A stretch of 64,000 bases of DNA. Origin: Treponemataceae bacterium. Lineage in GTDB: Bacteria > Spirochaetota > Spirochaetia > Treponematales > Treponemataceae. The notes below the pieces were generated by a model. It saw only the letters and a list, made by a program, of their open reading frames with translations. It ran no database searches and was not told where the DNA came from. Below are positions 27,506 to 35,688 of the stretch, one piece after another; the stretch's first letter is position 1; each line of letters opens with the position of its first letter. Location of the stretch: contig JAKSTU010000009.1 of the NCBI GenBank assembly GCA_024402435.1, forward strand, positions 1 through 64,000, given 5' to 3'. The translations under genes were made by a program, and so were the position numbers.

Positions 27506-27961
27506 ATGACAAAAGCAGAACAATACTGGACTGATTTTATTAAGAAAAACCCCAGTGAATCAAAATCAGCTTACTGCGGAGAAATTTCATTCGGCTGGAA
27601 TGCACAGCTTTCTCTGGAACTGAGCCTTCTGGTGCTTTCGGGAAAAAAGACGGCAACATGTGCCGCAATGGAATCTTATGTGCTGGACAATGAACCTCTC
27701 CCGAAAGAAGGAAATACTTATGTTCTCGTGGACTGGGAAGAAAAACCCATGGGAATAATCAGAACAAAAAAAGTGACGGTTTTGCCTTACAGCGCAGTCA
27801 CTTGGGATATGGCACAGAAAGAAGGTGAAGATTCTTCCATGGAAGAATGGCGTTTTCATCATGATGAAGCATTTGAAGAAGACGCAGATCTGATGGGTTA
27901 TGATTTTACGCCTGAAATGCCGGTAGTTTTTGAGGAATTCGAACTGATATACAGGAAATAA
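27506..27961 (+). CDS. ASCH-domain protein
   Basis: A 151-aa protein of the ASCH family, a PUA-like fold associated with RNA binding and with amidohydrolase activity in some members. The family signature is GKKTATC at the start of the domain, with VDWEEKPMGIIRTKKV forming the core strands and EDADLMGYDFTPEM downstream. No Shine-Dalgarno is present; TATAAT ends 6 nt before the ATG. It converges on the LacI-type gene with 11 nt between stops. The substrate or target is unknown. Confidence 0.85.
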   Translation: MTKAEQYWTDFIKKNPSESKSAYCGEISFGWNAQLSLELSLLVLSGKKTATCAAMESYVLDNEPLPKEGNTYVLVDWEEKPMGIIRTKKVTVLPYSAVTWDMAQKEGEDSSMEEWRFHHDEAFEEDADLMGYDFTPEMPVVFEEFELIYRK

Positions 27962-27972
27962 CTCTAAAAAAA

Positions 27973-29001
27973 TCAGATTCGGGCAACGGACCCCCGTTCT
28001 TCAACAGAAGCGGGAACCAATGTGGATCTTGGAGCACAGCCGTCAAGCTGTTCCATAAGAAGTTTTGCAGCACAAAGGCCTTTTTCGTAGGCATTCTGAT
28101 GTACGGCAGTGAGACCGGGTTTGAGAATGCGGGAAATTGAAAGGTCATCAAAAGAAACTACGGAAAAATCTTCCGGAATGGAAAGACCCAGATCCTGTGC
28201 AGCACTGTAAAAACCGAAAGCCTGAATGTCCGCGTTGCAGAAAACTGCTGTAGGGCGCGGATTTTTGGACAGAACCTCTTTTGCCATACGGAAGCATGGT
28301 TCGAAAGAAGTTTCTGAATCAATGTAGATGAACTGATTTTTGTCCTCTTCTGAAAGATTGTGTTTTTCTACTGATTTGCGGATTCCCTGAGTACGGGCAT
28401 CATAAGTTATGGAATGAACGCTTTCTGCAAGATCTTCGGCAACCGGCTGCAGTGAACAGAAGCAGATGCGGCGGTGACCGTTGTCCAGAAGAATATCCAT
28501 CAGTTTTTCGGAAAGTGACGCATCGTCGATTCCCACATTGCTGTATTCGGCATTCATGTCGGCATCAATGGCAACATAGGGCATGGAACGCTGTCTGAAG
28601 GCGTCATGAACTGTGGAATATTTGTCCACACCCAGAATAATCATGCCGTCAACGGCAGCATTCTGCACAGTGTGGTCAATAACGCCTTTCAAAGGTGAAA
28701 GAAGAGTCAGTGAATACCCTTTTTCGTCACAGAGTGCACCGACTCCGCGGACAAGTTCTGCAATATGGGGATTTTTGAAAATTTCAGTCACAGGTTGGGG
28801 AAAAAGCATTCCGATGGTCTGAGTGCGGTGTGTTGCAAGAATTCTGGCCACCGGATCAGGTGAGTAACCGATTTCTCTTGCAATCTGCATGATTCTGTTG
28901 TATGTGTCCGCGGAAATGCGCTTGGGATTGTTGAATGCAAAAGAAACAGCTGTCTTTGAAACACCGGCTTTTTCAGCCAGTTCTTTGATCGTGACTTTCA
29001 T
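27973..29001 (-). CDS. LacI-family transcriptional regulator
   Basis: A 342-aa repressor. The N-terminal helix-turn-helix is MKVTIKELAEKAGVSKTAVS with the hinge helix following, then a periplasmic-binding-protein-like ligand domain (IGMLFPQPVTEIF, DGMIILGVD, RRICFCSLQPV). The start at 29001 is the usual LacI-family start; an in-frame ATG 36 nt upstream is disfavoured. TATAAT ends exactly 6 nt before this ATG with no Shine-Dalgarno. The ligand is probably a sugar. The nearest sugar gene is GH42, but regulation of it is not shown. Confidence 0.92.
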   Translation of the reverse strand: MKVTIKELAEKAGVSKTAVSFAFNNPKRISADTYNRIMQIAREIGYSPDPVARILATHRTQTIGMLFPQPVTEIFKNPHIAELVRGVGALCDEKGYSLTLLSPLKGVIDHTVQNAAVDGMIILGVDKYSTVHDAFRQRSMPYVAIDADMNAEYSNVGIDDASLSEKLMDILLDNGHRRICFCSLQPVAEDLAESVHSITYDARTQGIRKSVEKHNLSEEDKNQFIYIDSETSFEPCFRMAKEVLSKNPRPTAVFCNADIQAFGFYSAAQDLGLSIPEDFSVVSFDDLSISRILKPGLTAVHQNAYEKGLCAAKLLMEQLDGCAPRSTLVPASVEERGSVARI

Positions 29002-29007
29002 GAATGC

Positions 29008-29037
29008 ATTATAGACGAGATTCATGAACTGTTTCAA
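29008..29037 (-). promoter_or_regulatory. Predicted lacI-type gene promoter (leaderless configuration)
   Basis: TTGAAA (29037-29032), 18-nt spacer, TATAAT (29013-29008), six bases, ATG at 29001. Confidence 0.6.
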
Positions 29038-29039
29038 TA

Positions 29040-29047
29040 AACCGGTT
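29040..29047. promoter_or_regulatory. Possible LacI-type operator
   Basis: AACCGGTT, a palindrome with a central CG as in LacI-family operators, directly upstream of the regulator's own -35. Suggests autoregulation; only 8 bp are symmetric. Confidence 0.3.
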
Positions 29048-29081
29048 AAGTAGCTTGAATGCGGAGTTGTACAGAATATTC

Positions 29082-29110
29082 TTGAGAATTAGCCGTCATG
29101 TTGCTATACT
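29082..29110 (+). promoter_or_regulatory. Predicted promoter of the pseudo-SDR gene (leaderless configuration)
   Basis: TTGAGA (29082-29087), 17-nt spacer, TATACT (29105-29110), GTTTTC, then ATG at 29117. Confidence 0.6.
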
Positions 29111-29116
29111 GTTTTC

Positions 29117-29785
29117 ATGACTCAGACAGTATTACTTGCCGGATGTCCGGCTTCTTCAAACAATATTTTTCTTGATGCAGCACAGGCTGCAGGAAACAAA
29201 GTTTTTTCAGCAATAACTACAGATACGGCAAATCCTGCTTCTCAGGAGAACATGGGAATTTCATGGAACAGAGCTTCTCCGATTTCATCCAGAGCTCTGC
29301 TTCTTCAGGCAGAAAATGCTTTTGACAAAATCGGTCAGGCAGTGCTTTTCTTTGATACGACAGTCTATAACTCATATTTTTCAAATTACACTTTGGAATC
29401 GGTTTCCCGCGGCATTGATGAAATGCTTCTGGGCTATCTTTATTTGACAAACGAGCTTTTGCCACGTCTTTCACAGGCAGAAGAAGGACAGCTGGTTTTC
29501 TATGTTTATGAACCGGCCCAGGCAGAAAATTCTGTTCTCGTTACGGCTGCTCAGGCTGCTTTCTGTGCTTTTGCGGAAAAAATTGCGGGCCAGTATGCAG
29601 GGAAAAATCTTGGAGTAACACTTGTAAAAAGTGAAACAGAAGCTTCCGCTGAAAACGCTTCATGGCTGTTCAATTATCTTCTGCTTCCTCAGGCCCGAAA
29701 AGTCCAGTCTTCCCCGAAACACGCAGCTCATTGGCTCAAACCGGGTGCAAAACCCGCCGTTCTGCTGCCGTTCCTGGCACGCTGA
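29117..29785 (+). CDS. SDR-fold protein lacking catalytic residues
   Basis: A 222-aa protein whose strand and helix pattern follows short-chain dehydrogenases (QAVLFFDTTVYNSYF, SVSRGIDEMLLGYLYLTNELLPRL, a central AAQAAFCAFAEKIAGQY helix). The glycine-rich cofactor motif is replaced by LAGCPASSNNIF, and the catalytic YxxxK segment by VTAAQAA, so neither Tyr nor Lys remains. It is probably non-enzymatic or has an altered function. The gene is leaderless by promoter position and precedes mgtC by 48 nt on the same strand. Confidence 0.6.
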   Translation: MTQTVLLAGCPASSNNIFLDAAQAAGNKVFSAITTDTANPASQENMGISWNRASPISSRALLLQAENAFDKIGQAVLFFDTTVYNSYFSNYTLESVSRGIDEMLLGYLYLTNELLPRLSQAEEGQLVFYVYEPAQAENSVLVTAAQAAFCAFAEKIAGQYAGKNLGVTLVKSETEASAENASWLFNYLLLPQARKVQSSPKHAAHWLKPGAKPAVLLPFLAR

Positions 29786-29833
29786 TAGTCCCGGTGTTCT
29801 GTTGATTTTAGGTTGAATTAAGAAGGATAAGAT

Positions 29834-30526
29834 ATGTACGACCTTTTGTTTTCTACTGAACTTACATTGCCGAACGTATGTTTCCGAATCCTGGCCGGTT
29901 TTTTTGCCGGAGCAGTCCTGGGTTTTGAACGCCGCATGAGGCAGCAGTTTGTGGGTATGCGCACTCTGATTCTGATCTGTGTGTCTGCGGATCTTCTCAT
30001 GATGCTTTCTGTTTACACGGCACGGAATTTATCCGTTTCCGGCACTTCTGACCCGGCCCGTATTGCAGCGCAGGTTGTATCCGGAATAGGATTTTTGGGT
30101 GCCGGTGCGATTTTTCATCAGGGACTCAACATAAAGGGTCTCACTTCATCAGCGATTATTTGGGCAACGGCGGCAATAGGTCTGGCATTGGGTGCAGGTT
30201 TTATTGTTCCCGCGGCAGTTGTTCTGGCTCTTCTGGAACTTTCTCTGGTTTTTGTGGAAAAGTTTGAAGACAAAGTTTTCAAATCCGAGCGGACAAAGCA
30301 GCTTCATCTGGTTTTTGACAACAAACGCATAGATTTTCCGCTTCTCAAAAGTACATTGGCAGAAAAAGGGCTTTCGGTTTCAAGCACTGACGTAAAGCGT
30401 GTAATGGGTGAGAAACGGATAGACATAACTTTTATTGTCAAAGCACCGCAGGATGTGGATATTTTTGAACTGACGGACGCTCTCAAACAAGTTGCCAATC
30501 TGGCGGAATTCCGTCTTTCAGACTGA
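29834..30526 (+). CDS. MgtC/SapB family membrane protein
   Basis: A 230-aa protein. The N-terminal part has hydrophobic helices with the family's LAGFFAGAVLGFERR, GMRTLILICV and GIGFLGAGAIFHQG motifs. A C-terminal soluble ACT-like domain follows (from about residue 155). Family members affect Mg2+ starvation survival and ATP synthase activity in some pathogens; the role here is unknown. Shine-Dalgarno AAGGA precedes the ATG. Confidence 0.88.
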   Translation: MYDLLFSTELTLPNVCFRILAGFFAGAVLGFERRMRQQFVGMRTLILICVSADLLMMLSVYTARNLSVSGTSDPARIAAQVVSGIGFLGAGAIFHQGLNIKGLTSSAIIWATAAIGLALGAGFIVPAAVVLALLELSLVFVEKFEDKVFKSERTKQLHLVFDNKRIDFPLLKSTLAEKGLSVSSTDVKRVMGEKRIDITFIVKAPQDVDIFELTDALKQVANLAEFRLSD

Positions 30527-30551
30527 TTCAGATATCAGATAAAAGAAAAAA

Positions 30552-32840
30552 ATGACAAGAGCACTGAAAAAAATTTTCTCTTTTGTAACGGCCTTTGTCC
30601 TGATTTGCGGGGCATTGTATTCTCAGGAAAAAAATCAGCAGCAAAAAGAAAGGCCTTCCGTTGCATTGGTGCTTTCCGGTGGCGGTGCTTTGGGTGTAGC
30701 ACATATTCCCTTTCTGGAAATGATCGAAGAAATCGGAATTCCAGTGGATATGATAATCGGAAACAGTGCGGGATCAATCATCGGAGCTCTGTATGCCGCA
30801 GGATATACGCCTGAAGAAATCTATTCCAATTGGTGCAGTATTTCTTGGCAGGAAATATTCAACGATGCTACATACACACCTTTTGAACATTCATTGGGCA
30901 GTCACGGAAGCACCGGCAAACCTGTTTCCGTGCAATTCGGGGACAATTTTGCACTGCAGATGGGAAGCGGATTCCTTACAGGTCAAAAAACTTATGAACT
31001 GTTCAAAGGTTTCCTGCTTGATTATCCGTCGGATCTGGATTTTGACAAGCTTCCCGTTCCTTTCAGAGCGGTTGCAACAGAGCTTCTTACAGGAAAACTG
31101 AATGTTTTTGATTCGGGGGATTTGGCAGAAGCTGTCAGAGCAAGCATAAGCATTCCTACAGTTTTTCAGGCTTTTGAAATTGACGGCACTCATTATATCG
31201 ACGGTCTTGCACGAAGCAATTTTCCTTTGCAGACAGCTTATGATCTGGGTTACGACATTGTAATCGGTGTGGATCTTCAGGATTACCTTTTTACTGATCA
31301 GAATGAATTTGAGGACAATCCGCTTTTGGCTTTCGTCCAGATTATTTTCATGGAGCAGGCCGTAAGAAAAGAGGCTGAGTACGGTCAGGCTGATCTGATT
31401 GTCATGCCGGAAGTTACCCGGTACAACATGGTGCAATATGACAAGTGTCAGGAAATTTATGAACTGTCAAAGCAGAATACTGCTCAATATGCAGCTGCAC
31501 TACAGGAAATCAAGGACAAATATTTTCCGGATACAATGGCACTGACTTCACGGGAAAAGCTGGAGAACGGGGAATTCAAAAAAGAGATTTTTCCGGTGGA
31601 ACTGGAAATTTCAGGGGCAATTCCTTCTGATGAAGCATTTATACGGAAACTTTTTGCTTCTTTGGAAGGAAAACCGCTTTCAAAGGCAAAGTACAAGTCT
31701 TTTATGAATCAGATTTATGGAGGCGGAAATTATTCCCGTGTAATCACACGTTTTTATCCTTTGGAAGATGATTCTGACAAACATAAGGTTTGCGTCATCT
31801 GTACACCGAAAAAAACAGAGAAAGCAGTGATTCTTCTGGGCATGGAATATGAAGGAACAATGGCAATGGATTCCAGCCGGCATCTGCTTCTGACATCAGA
31901 ATATCAGTACAGAAATCTGACAGGGCACGGTTCGATTCTTTCCGCCAGTACGGCTTTTTTGGACGGAACCGAGTTCCATATGATGTTTCTGCAGCCGATT
32001 TTCAGCCGTTCTTTTGTCCGTCTCTCGGCAGATTATGAAATTTCTGAAAAGCGGGTAACATCCGGTTGGGTACATCATAACCTGGAAGCAAGTGAAGTTA
32101 AAGAAAAAGCGGCCTCTTTGGAGTTTGCCTTTCCTTTTTCTTCACAGCATACTCTGTTTACCGGTGCAGGAATTCATTTTTTTGACACGTCTCAGTCAGC
32201 ATATAAGCCGGCGGGCGGGGAATTGTTTACAGGAGATTTTTTCCTTGACTATACTTTTTCCTCTCTGAACCATCCTAATTTTCCAACAAAAGGTGCTTAC
32301 GTAAATCTTTCGGGAACAGGTGTAATTCCCTTCGGATTAAGGCACGGCGGTTCAACCGGCGGAATCTTTGAAAAAGTGGAAGTTGATGCTTATGGAGCAA
32401 TTCCTTTCGGAAACAAATGGAGTCTGCTGCTTTTGGGTTATGCGGGAATGAACATTTCACAGCAGCTGCTGAAAACTCCGCAGCTTATGAGTGTATACGG
32501 TTTTTCCACAGGAAGTGACAGAAGGCTTTTCCCACAGATTTCCGGAGCAGGTTCTTTCGGGCTGCACAAATTTGCCATAGGTGCTTCACTGCAGTTCATG
32601 CCCTGGAATCAGCTTACGGTTTTGGGCGGCCAGATGCTGTTTTCTGTTTCAGGCGCAGTCGGCAATGTCTGGAAAGACTATGCTTCACTTACACTGGCAG
32701 ACCTTGAATGGCGCTCTTCTTTTGATACGGTTCTTCGGGTAACGGATGCGTTCAGTGCGGTCATAAGAATCGGGGCCGGAACAATGGAAAACAGAGTGCG
32801 GCCCTTTGTATCACTGGATTTCGGAACAATCAGGTTCTGA
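30552..32840 (+). CDS. PlpD-like patatin phospholipase with outer-membrane barrel (type Vd autotransporter)
   Basis: A 762-aa secreted protein. Signal peptide (residues 1 to about 24, GALYSQ), then a patatin-like phospholipase domain with oxyanion loop SGGGALG (42-48), nucleophile Ser72 in GNSAGS and catalytic Asp near 217 in IDGLARS. A POTRA-like stretch lies at about 345-410 (VELEISGAIPSDEAFIRKLF), and a surface-antigen (BamA/TpsB-like) beta-barrel runs to the end, finishing SLDFGTIRF. This order is that of the type Vd autotransporters PlpD and FplA. The Shine-Dalgarno is poor, and it follows mgtC by 25 nt, possibly co-transcribed. Confidence 0.85.
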   Translation: MTRALKKIFSFVTAFVLICGALYSQEKNQQQKERPSVALVLSGGGALGVAHIPFLEMIEEIGIPVDMIIGNSAGSIIGALYAAGYTPEEIYSNWCSISWQEIFNDATYTPFEHSLGSHGSTGKPVSVQFGDNFALQMGSGFLTGQKTYELFKGFLLDYPSDLDFDKLPVPFRAVATELLTGKLNVFDSGDLAEAVRASISIPTVFQAFEIDGTHYIDGLARSNFPLQTAYDLGYDIVIGVDLQDYLFTDQNEFEDNPLLAFVQIIFMEQAVRKEAEYGQADLIVMPEVTRYNMVQYDKCQEIYELSKQNTAQYAAALQEIKDKYFPDTMALTSREKLENGEFKKEIFPVELEISGAIPSDEAFIRKLFASLEGKPLSKAKYKSFMNQIYGGGNYSRVITRFYPLEDDSDKHKVCVICTPKKTEKAVILLGMEYEGTMAMDSSRHLLLTSEYQYRNLTGHGSILSASTAFLDGTEFHMMFLQPIFSRSFVRLSADYEISEKRVTSGWVHHNLEASEVKEKAASLEFAFPFSSQHTLFTGAGIHFFDTSQSAYKPAGGELFTGDFFLDYTFSSLNHPNFPTKGAYVNLSGTGVIPFGLRHGGSTGGIFEKVEVDAYGAIPFGNKWSLLLLGYAGMNISQQLLKTPQLMSVYGFSTGSDRRLFPQISGAGSFGLHKFAIGASLQFMPWNQLTVLGGQMLFSVSGAVGNVWKDYASLTLADLEWRSSFDTVLRVTDAFSAVIRIGAGTMENRVRPFVSLDFGTIRF

Positions 32841-32856
32841 AAGACCGGTTTTCCTG

Positions 32857-34641
32857 TCATGCAGGAAGAGCGCATCCCCGGATTTGTTCCAGATTTGTAC
32901 AGCCTTTTCTTTTAAGGAAGCCGGCAATTCCGGAGACAATTTCTTCCATTGCGGAAGGATTTGCAAAAGTTGCAGTTCCAACTTGAACTGCGGCAGCTCC
33001 GCACATAATGAATTCGACTGCATCCTGCCATGTGGCTATTCCGCCTAATCCGACTACCGGAATCTGCTCTGACAAAGGCAGTTTTTTCATGTAGGAACAG
33101 ACGTCATAAACCATTCGAAGTGCAAGGGGTTTGACTGCAGGGCCGGAATAACCTGCTTTTATGTTGGCAAATACGGTTTCGCCTTTTTCAATATCTACGG
33201 CAAGTCCCTGAAAAGTGTTTACAAGACTGATTGCATCGGCACCGGCTTTGCGGACTGCATCTGCAATGGCAACAATGTCCGGTGCATTGGGTGACAGTTT
33301 TACCATAAGCGGTTTTTTTGTGACTGCCCTTACGGATGCGGTAATGTCGCCTGCAGCTGAAGGATCAAGACCGAAAGCCATTCCGCCGGCTTTGACATTG
33401 GGGCAGGAAATATTCAGTTCTATCATGGGAACATCGGTTGCATCCAGAAGTTTTGCGCCTTCAACGTAAGTTTCTTTTGACGAACCGGACAGATTTGCAA
33501 TTGTAACGGCTTTGTACTGAAGCATTGAGGGCAGCTCATGTTCGATGAAATGTGCGATTCCAGGATTTTCAAGGCCGATTGAGTTCATAAGACCGCCGGC
33601 GTTTTCCACAAGGCGCTGCCCGGGGTTTCCTGCTTTGGGCTGAAGTGTAAGACCTTTGGAACAGATGCCGCCCAAAGAATCAACGTTTACAAGCTGGCTG
33701 TATTCGGCGCCGTATCCGAAAGTTCCTGATGCGGCAATGACCGGGTTTGCAAAAGAAACACCGGCAATTTTTACGGACAGATCAGGACAGCAGTTTCCGG
33801 CGGATTGGTCTGCACTGTTTGCGGGGCTTAAAGGAAAGCGGGCGGGTTTTCTGGGTTTGAATACGAGAATTTCGCCCGGAAAAACGGGACCGTCTTTGCA
33901 GCAGCGCCGGTTGCCCAAAGTTGTTTCAATTGTGCATCCGAGACATGCGCCGACACCGCAGGCCATGTGGGCTTCCATGCTGAGAAAGCAGGGAATGCCG
34001 CAAGTTCTGCACAAGTTCTGCACATAAGCGAGCATCGGTTCAGGACCGCAGGCGTACACGGCAGAATATCCATTCTGTGCAAGGATAGTTTCGTTCAGAA
34101 TGACCGGAAGCATTCCCTTTGTTCCTACGCTTCCGTCGTCAGTAGAAACAAAAAGATGTTCAGGTTTCAAATGATCAGTTCCGTAGGAACCGCTTTTGAA
34201 AGATGCAAAAAAATCATAGGAACCGTCGGCCAGTGTTTCTGCAAAACCGGCAACAGGTGCAACACCGATTCCGCCGCCGACAATCGCGATTTTTTTACCT
34301 GGGGTATAAAAGTCTTCAAAACTGTTTCCGAGGGGACCCATGATTTCCACGGAGTCACCTGTTCTGCAGCAGGTGAGTTCCTTTGTTCCAGATCCCTTCT
34401 GCATGATGAGGAAACTGAGTTCAAGTCCGCTTTCAGAACTGCGGCTGCAGAAAATGCTTATGGGACGTGAAAGAAGAACTTTTGAAGGCTGGTGGCGCAA
34501 CATGTAGAATTGTCCGGATTTGGGCAAAGAAGCAGCATCGGGTTTTTTTACAAGCAGAACAAGTTCAAAAATGTTGTCAGCAACCGGGCCGATTTTTGTT
34601 ACTGTTCCCGAACAGATTGATTTTGTTTGATTTTCACACAT
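32857..34641 (-). CDS. pyrKD: PyrK-PyrD fusion: dihydroorotate dehydrogenase with electron-transfer domain
   Basis: A 594-aa fusion of the two subunits of class 1B dihydroorotate dehydrogenase. Residues 1 to about 265 are PyrK: an FAD domain (LLSRPISIF), NAD-binding GGGIGVAPV, and the [2Fe-2S] cysteines in MACGVGACLGC with a later Cys in RRCCKDG. From about residue 285 it is PyrD (VSFANPVIAASGTFGYG, ELNISCPNVKAGG, GGIATWQDAVEF), with the class 1 catalytic Cys in NISCPN. It oxidises dihydroorotate to orotate with NAD+. A CGGAG Shine-Dalgarno is present, and it follows pyrF by 16 nt. Confidence 0.92.
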   Translation of the reverse strand: MCENQTKSICSGTVTKIGPVADNIFELVLLVKKPDAASLPKSGQFYMLRHQPSKVLLSRPISIFCSRSSESGLELSFLIMQKGSGTKELTCCRTGDSVEIMGPLGNSFEDFYTPGKKIAIVGGGIGVAPVAGFAETLADGSYDFFASFKSGSYGTDHLKPEHLFVSTDDGSVGTKGMLPVILNETILAQNGYSAVYACGPEPMLAYVQNLCRTCGIPCFLSMEAHMACGVGACLGCTIETTLGNRRCCKDGPVFPGEILVFKPRKPARFPLSPANSADQSAGNCCPDLSVKIAGVSFANPVIAASGTFGYGAEYSQLVNVDSLGGICSKGLTLQPKAGNPGQRLVENAGGLMNSIGLENPGIAHFIEHELPSMLQYKAVTIANLSGSSKETYVEGAKLLDATDVPMIELNISCPNVKAGGMAFGLDPSAAGDITASVRAVTKKPLMVKLSPNAPDIVAIADAVRKAGADAISLVNTFQGLAVDIEKGETVFANIKAGYSGPAVKPLALRMVYDVCSYMKKLPLSEQIPVVGLGGIATWQDAVEFIMCGAAAVQVGTATFANPSAMEEIVSGIAGFLKRKGCTNLEQIRGCALPA

Positions 34642-34657
34642 ATTGCGTCTCCGGAGT

Positions 34658-35587
34658 TTATTTGATCAGATTTTTGGCACCCAGAAGATCCTGCTTTGAA
34701 GCTTCTGCAGCACGGGCAGCAGCCTGAGCAATGTCATCCAAAGTCAGGATGCCGGAATCACGTTTTTCTGCAAGACCGGGATCTTTTTTCCAGGCACAGA
34801 GAATTCCGCGTGATGAGTTTACTGTTCCACCGGCATTGTCCAGCAGTGTTGCAGCAATTCGGGCAGCTCCTCCCTGAGCACCGTATCCGGGAATCAGGAA
34901 GAACAGGTTTTTGTATTTGTCACGGAGAGCACGGGCATCAGATTCTTCGGTACATCCAACAACTGCACCGACAGGAGAAATCCCGTGATCAGCAAAGCGG
35001 TCGGCAATTTTGAGCAGTTGAGAACCTACACGGTCCAGAACGCATTCTCCGTTGTTTTCTGCAAGAGCCTGTTTTTCAATGTCCGTCATTCCCGGATTTG
35101 AAGTGCGAAGAAGAACGAACATTCCTTTTGTTTCTCCGGTTTTTTCTCCGGCGGCAACTGCAGCTTCGATGAAAGGTTCCAGAGTATCAAAACCCATGTA
35201 AGGATTTACTGTAATAATGTCGGTTTCAAAATCTCCGCTGAAATGGGCTCTCGCATAAGCTTTTGCCGTGTCAGCAATGTCACCGCGCTTGATGTCAGAA
35301 ATGACGGGAATGTTCTTGCCGCGGACCATTCTGAGGGTCTTTGAAAAAGCATCAAGTCCGGCAAGTCCCATGGCTTCGTAATAAGCAATCTGAACTTTGT
35401 AGCAGGCAGCAAAATCAGAAGCGGCTTCGATGATTGCAGAATTGTAAGCCAAAACTGCTTCAGAATCAGAACTGTAATTTTTGCGTACAGAATCCGGTAC
35501 ATAAGAGGGATCCGTATCAAGTCCGATACAGAGAGGACCCTTTGATTCACATGCCTTTTGCAGGCGGTACATTGTATTTGTATTCAT
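34658..35587 (-). CDS. pyrF: Orotidine 5'-phosphate decarboxylase (long, type 2)
   Basis: A 309-aa enzyme making UMP from OMP. The catalytic SDIKRGDIADTA (DxKxxD) and the N-terminal PLCIGLDTDPSYVP are typical of the longer group-2 family, as is the length. The start is ATG 35587; a second ATG five codons in is possible. TATATT lies 7 nt before 35587 with no Shine-Dalgarno. It forms a pyrimidine pair with pyrKD; pyrE and the earlier steps are not in the window. Confidence 0.93.
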   Translation of the reverse strand: MNTNTMYRLQKACESKGPLCIGLDTDPSYVPDSVRKNYSSDSEAVLAYNSAIIEAASDFAACYKVQIAYYEAMGLAGLDAFSKTLRMVRGKNIPVISDIKRGDIADTAKAYARAHFSGDFETDIITVNPYMGFDTLEPFIEAAVAAGEKTGETKGMFVLLRTSNPGMTDIEKQALAENNGECVLDRVGSQLLKIADRFADHGISPVGAVVGCTEESDARALRDKYKNLFFLIPGYGAQGGAARIAATLLDNAGGTVNSSRGILCAWKKDPGLAEKRDSGILTLDDIAQAAARAAEASKQDLLGAKNLIK

Positions 35588-35594
35588 GAATCGG

Positions 35595-35600
35595 AATATA
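35595..35600 (-). promoter_or_regulatory. Predicted pyrF -10 element (leaderless configuration)
   Basis: TATATT (35600-35595), seven bases, ATG at 35587. No good -35 was identified. Confidence 0.4.
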
Positions 35601-35654
35601 TCATAAAGCGAAAAAAAAATCTTTATGGGATTTGAAGAGAAAATCTCTGTTACT

Positions 35655-35682
35655 TTAACATTTTTACAGAAATTGCTAATAT
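35655..35682 (+). promoter_or_regulatory. Predicted promoter of the RlmL-like gene (leaderless configuration)
   Basis: TTAACA (35655-35660), 16-nt spacer, TAATAT (35677-35682), six bases, ATG at 35689. Confidence 0.45.
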
Positions 35683-35688
35683 GTAATC

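Noticed and set aside
32851-32867. TTCCTG/CAGGAA hairpin between the patatin and pyrKD stops, considered as a terminator
   Set aside because: Only a 6-bp stem, without a T-tract on either strand.
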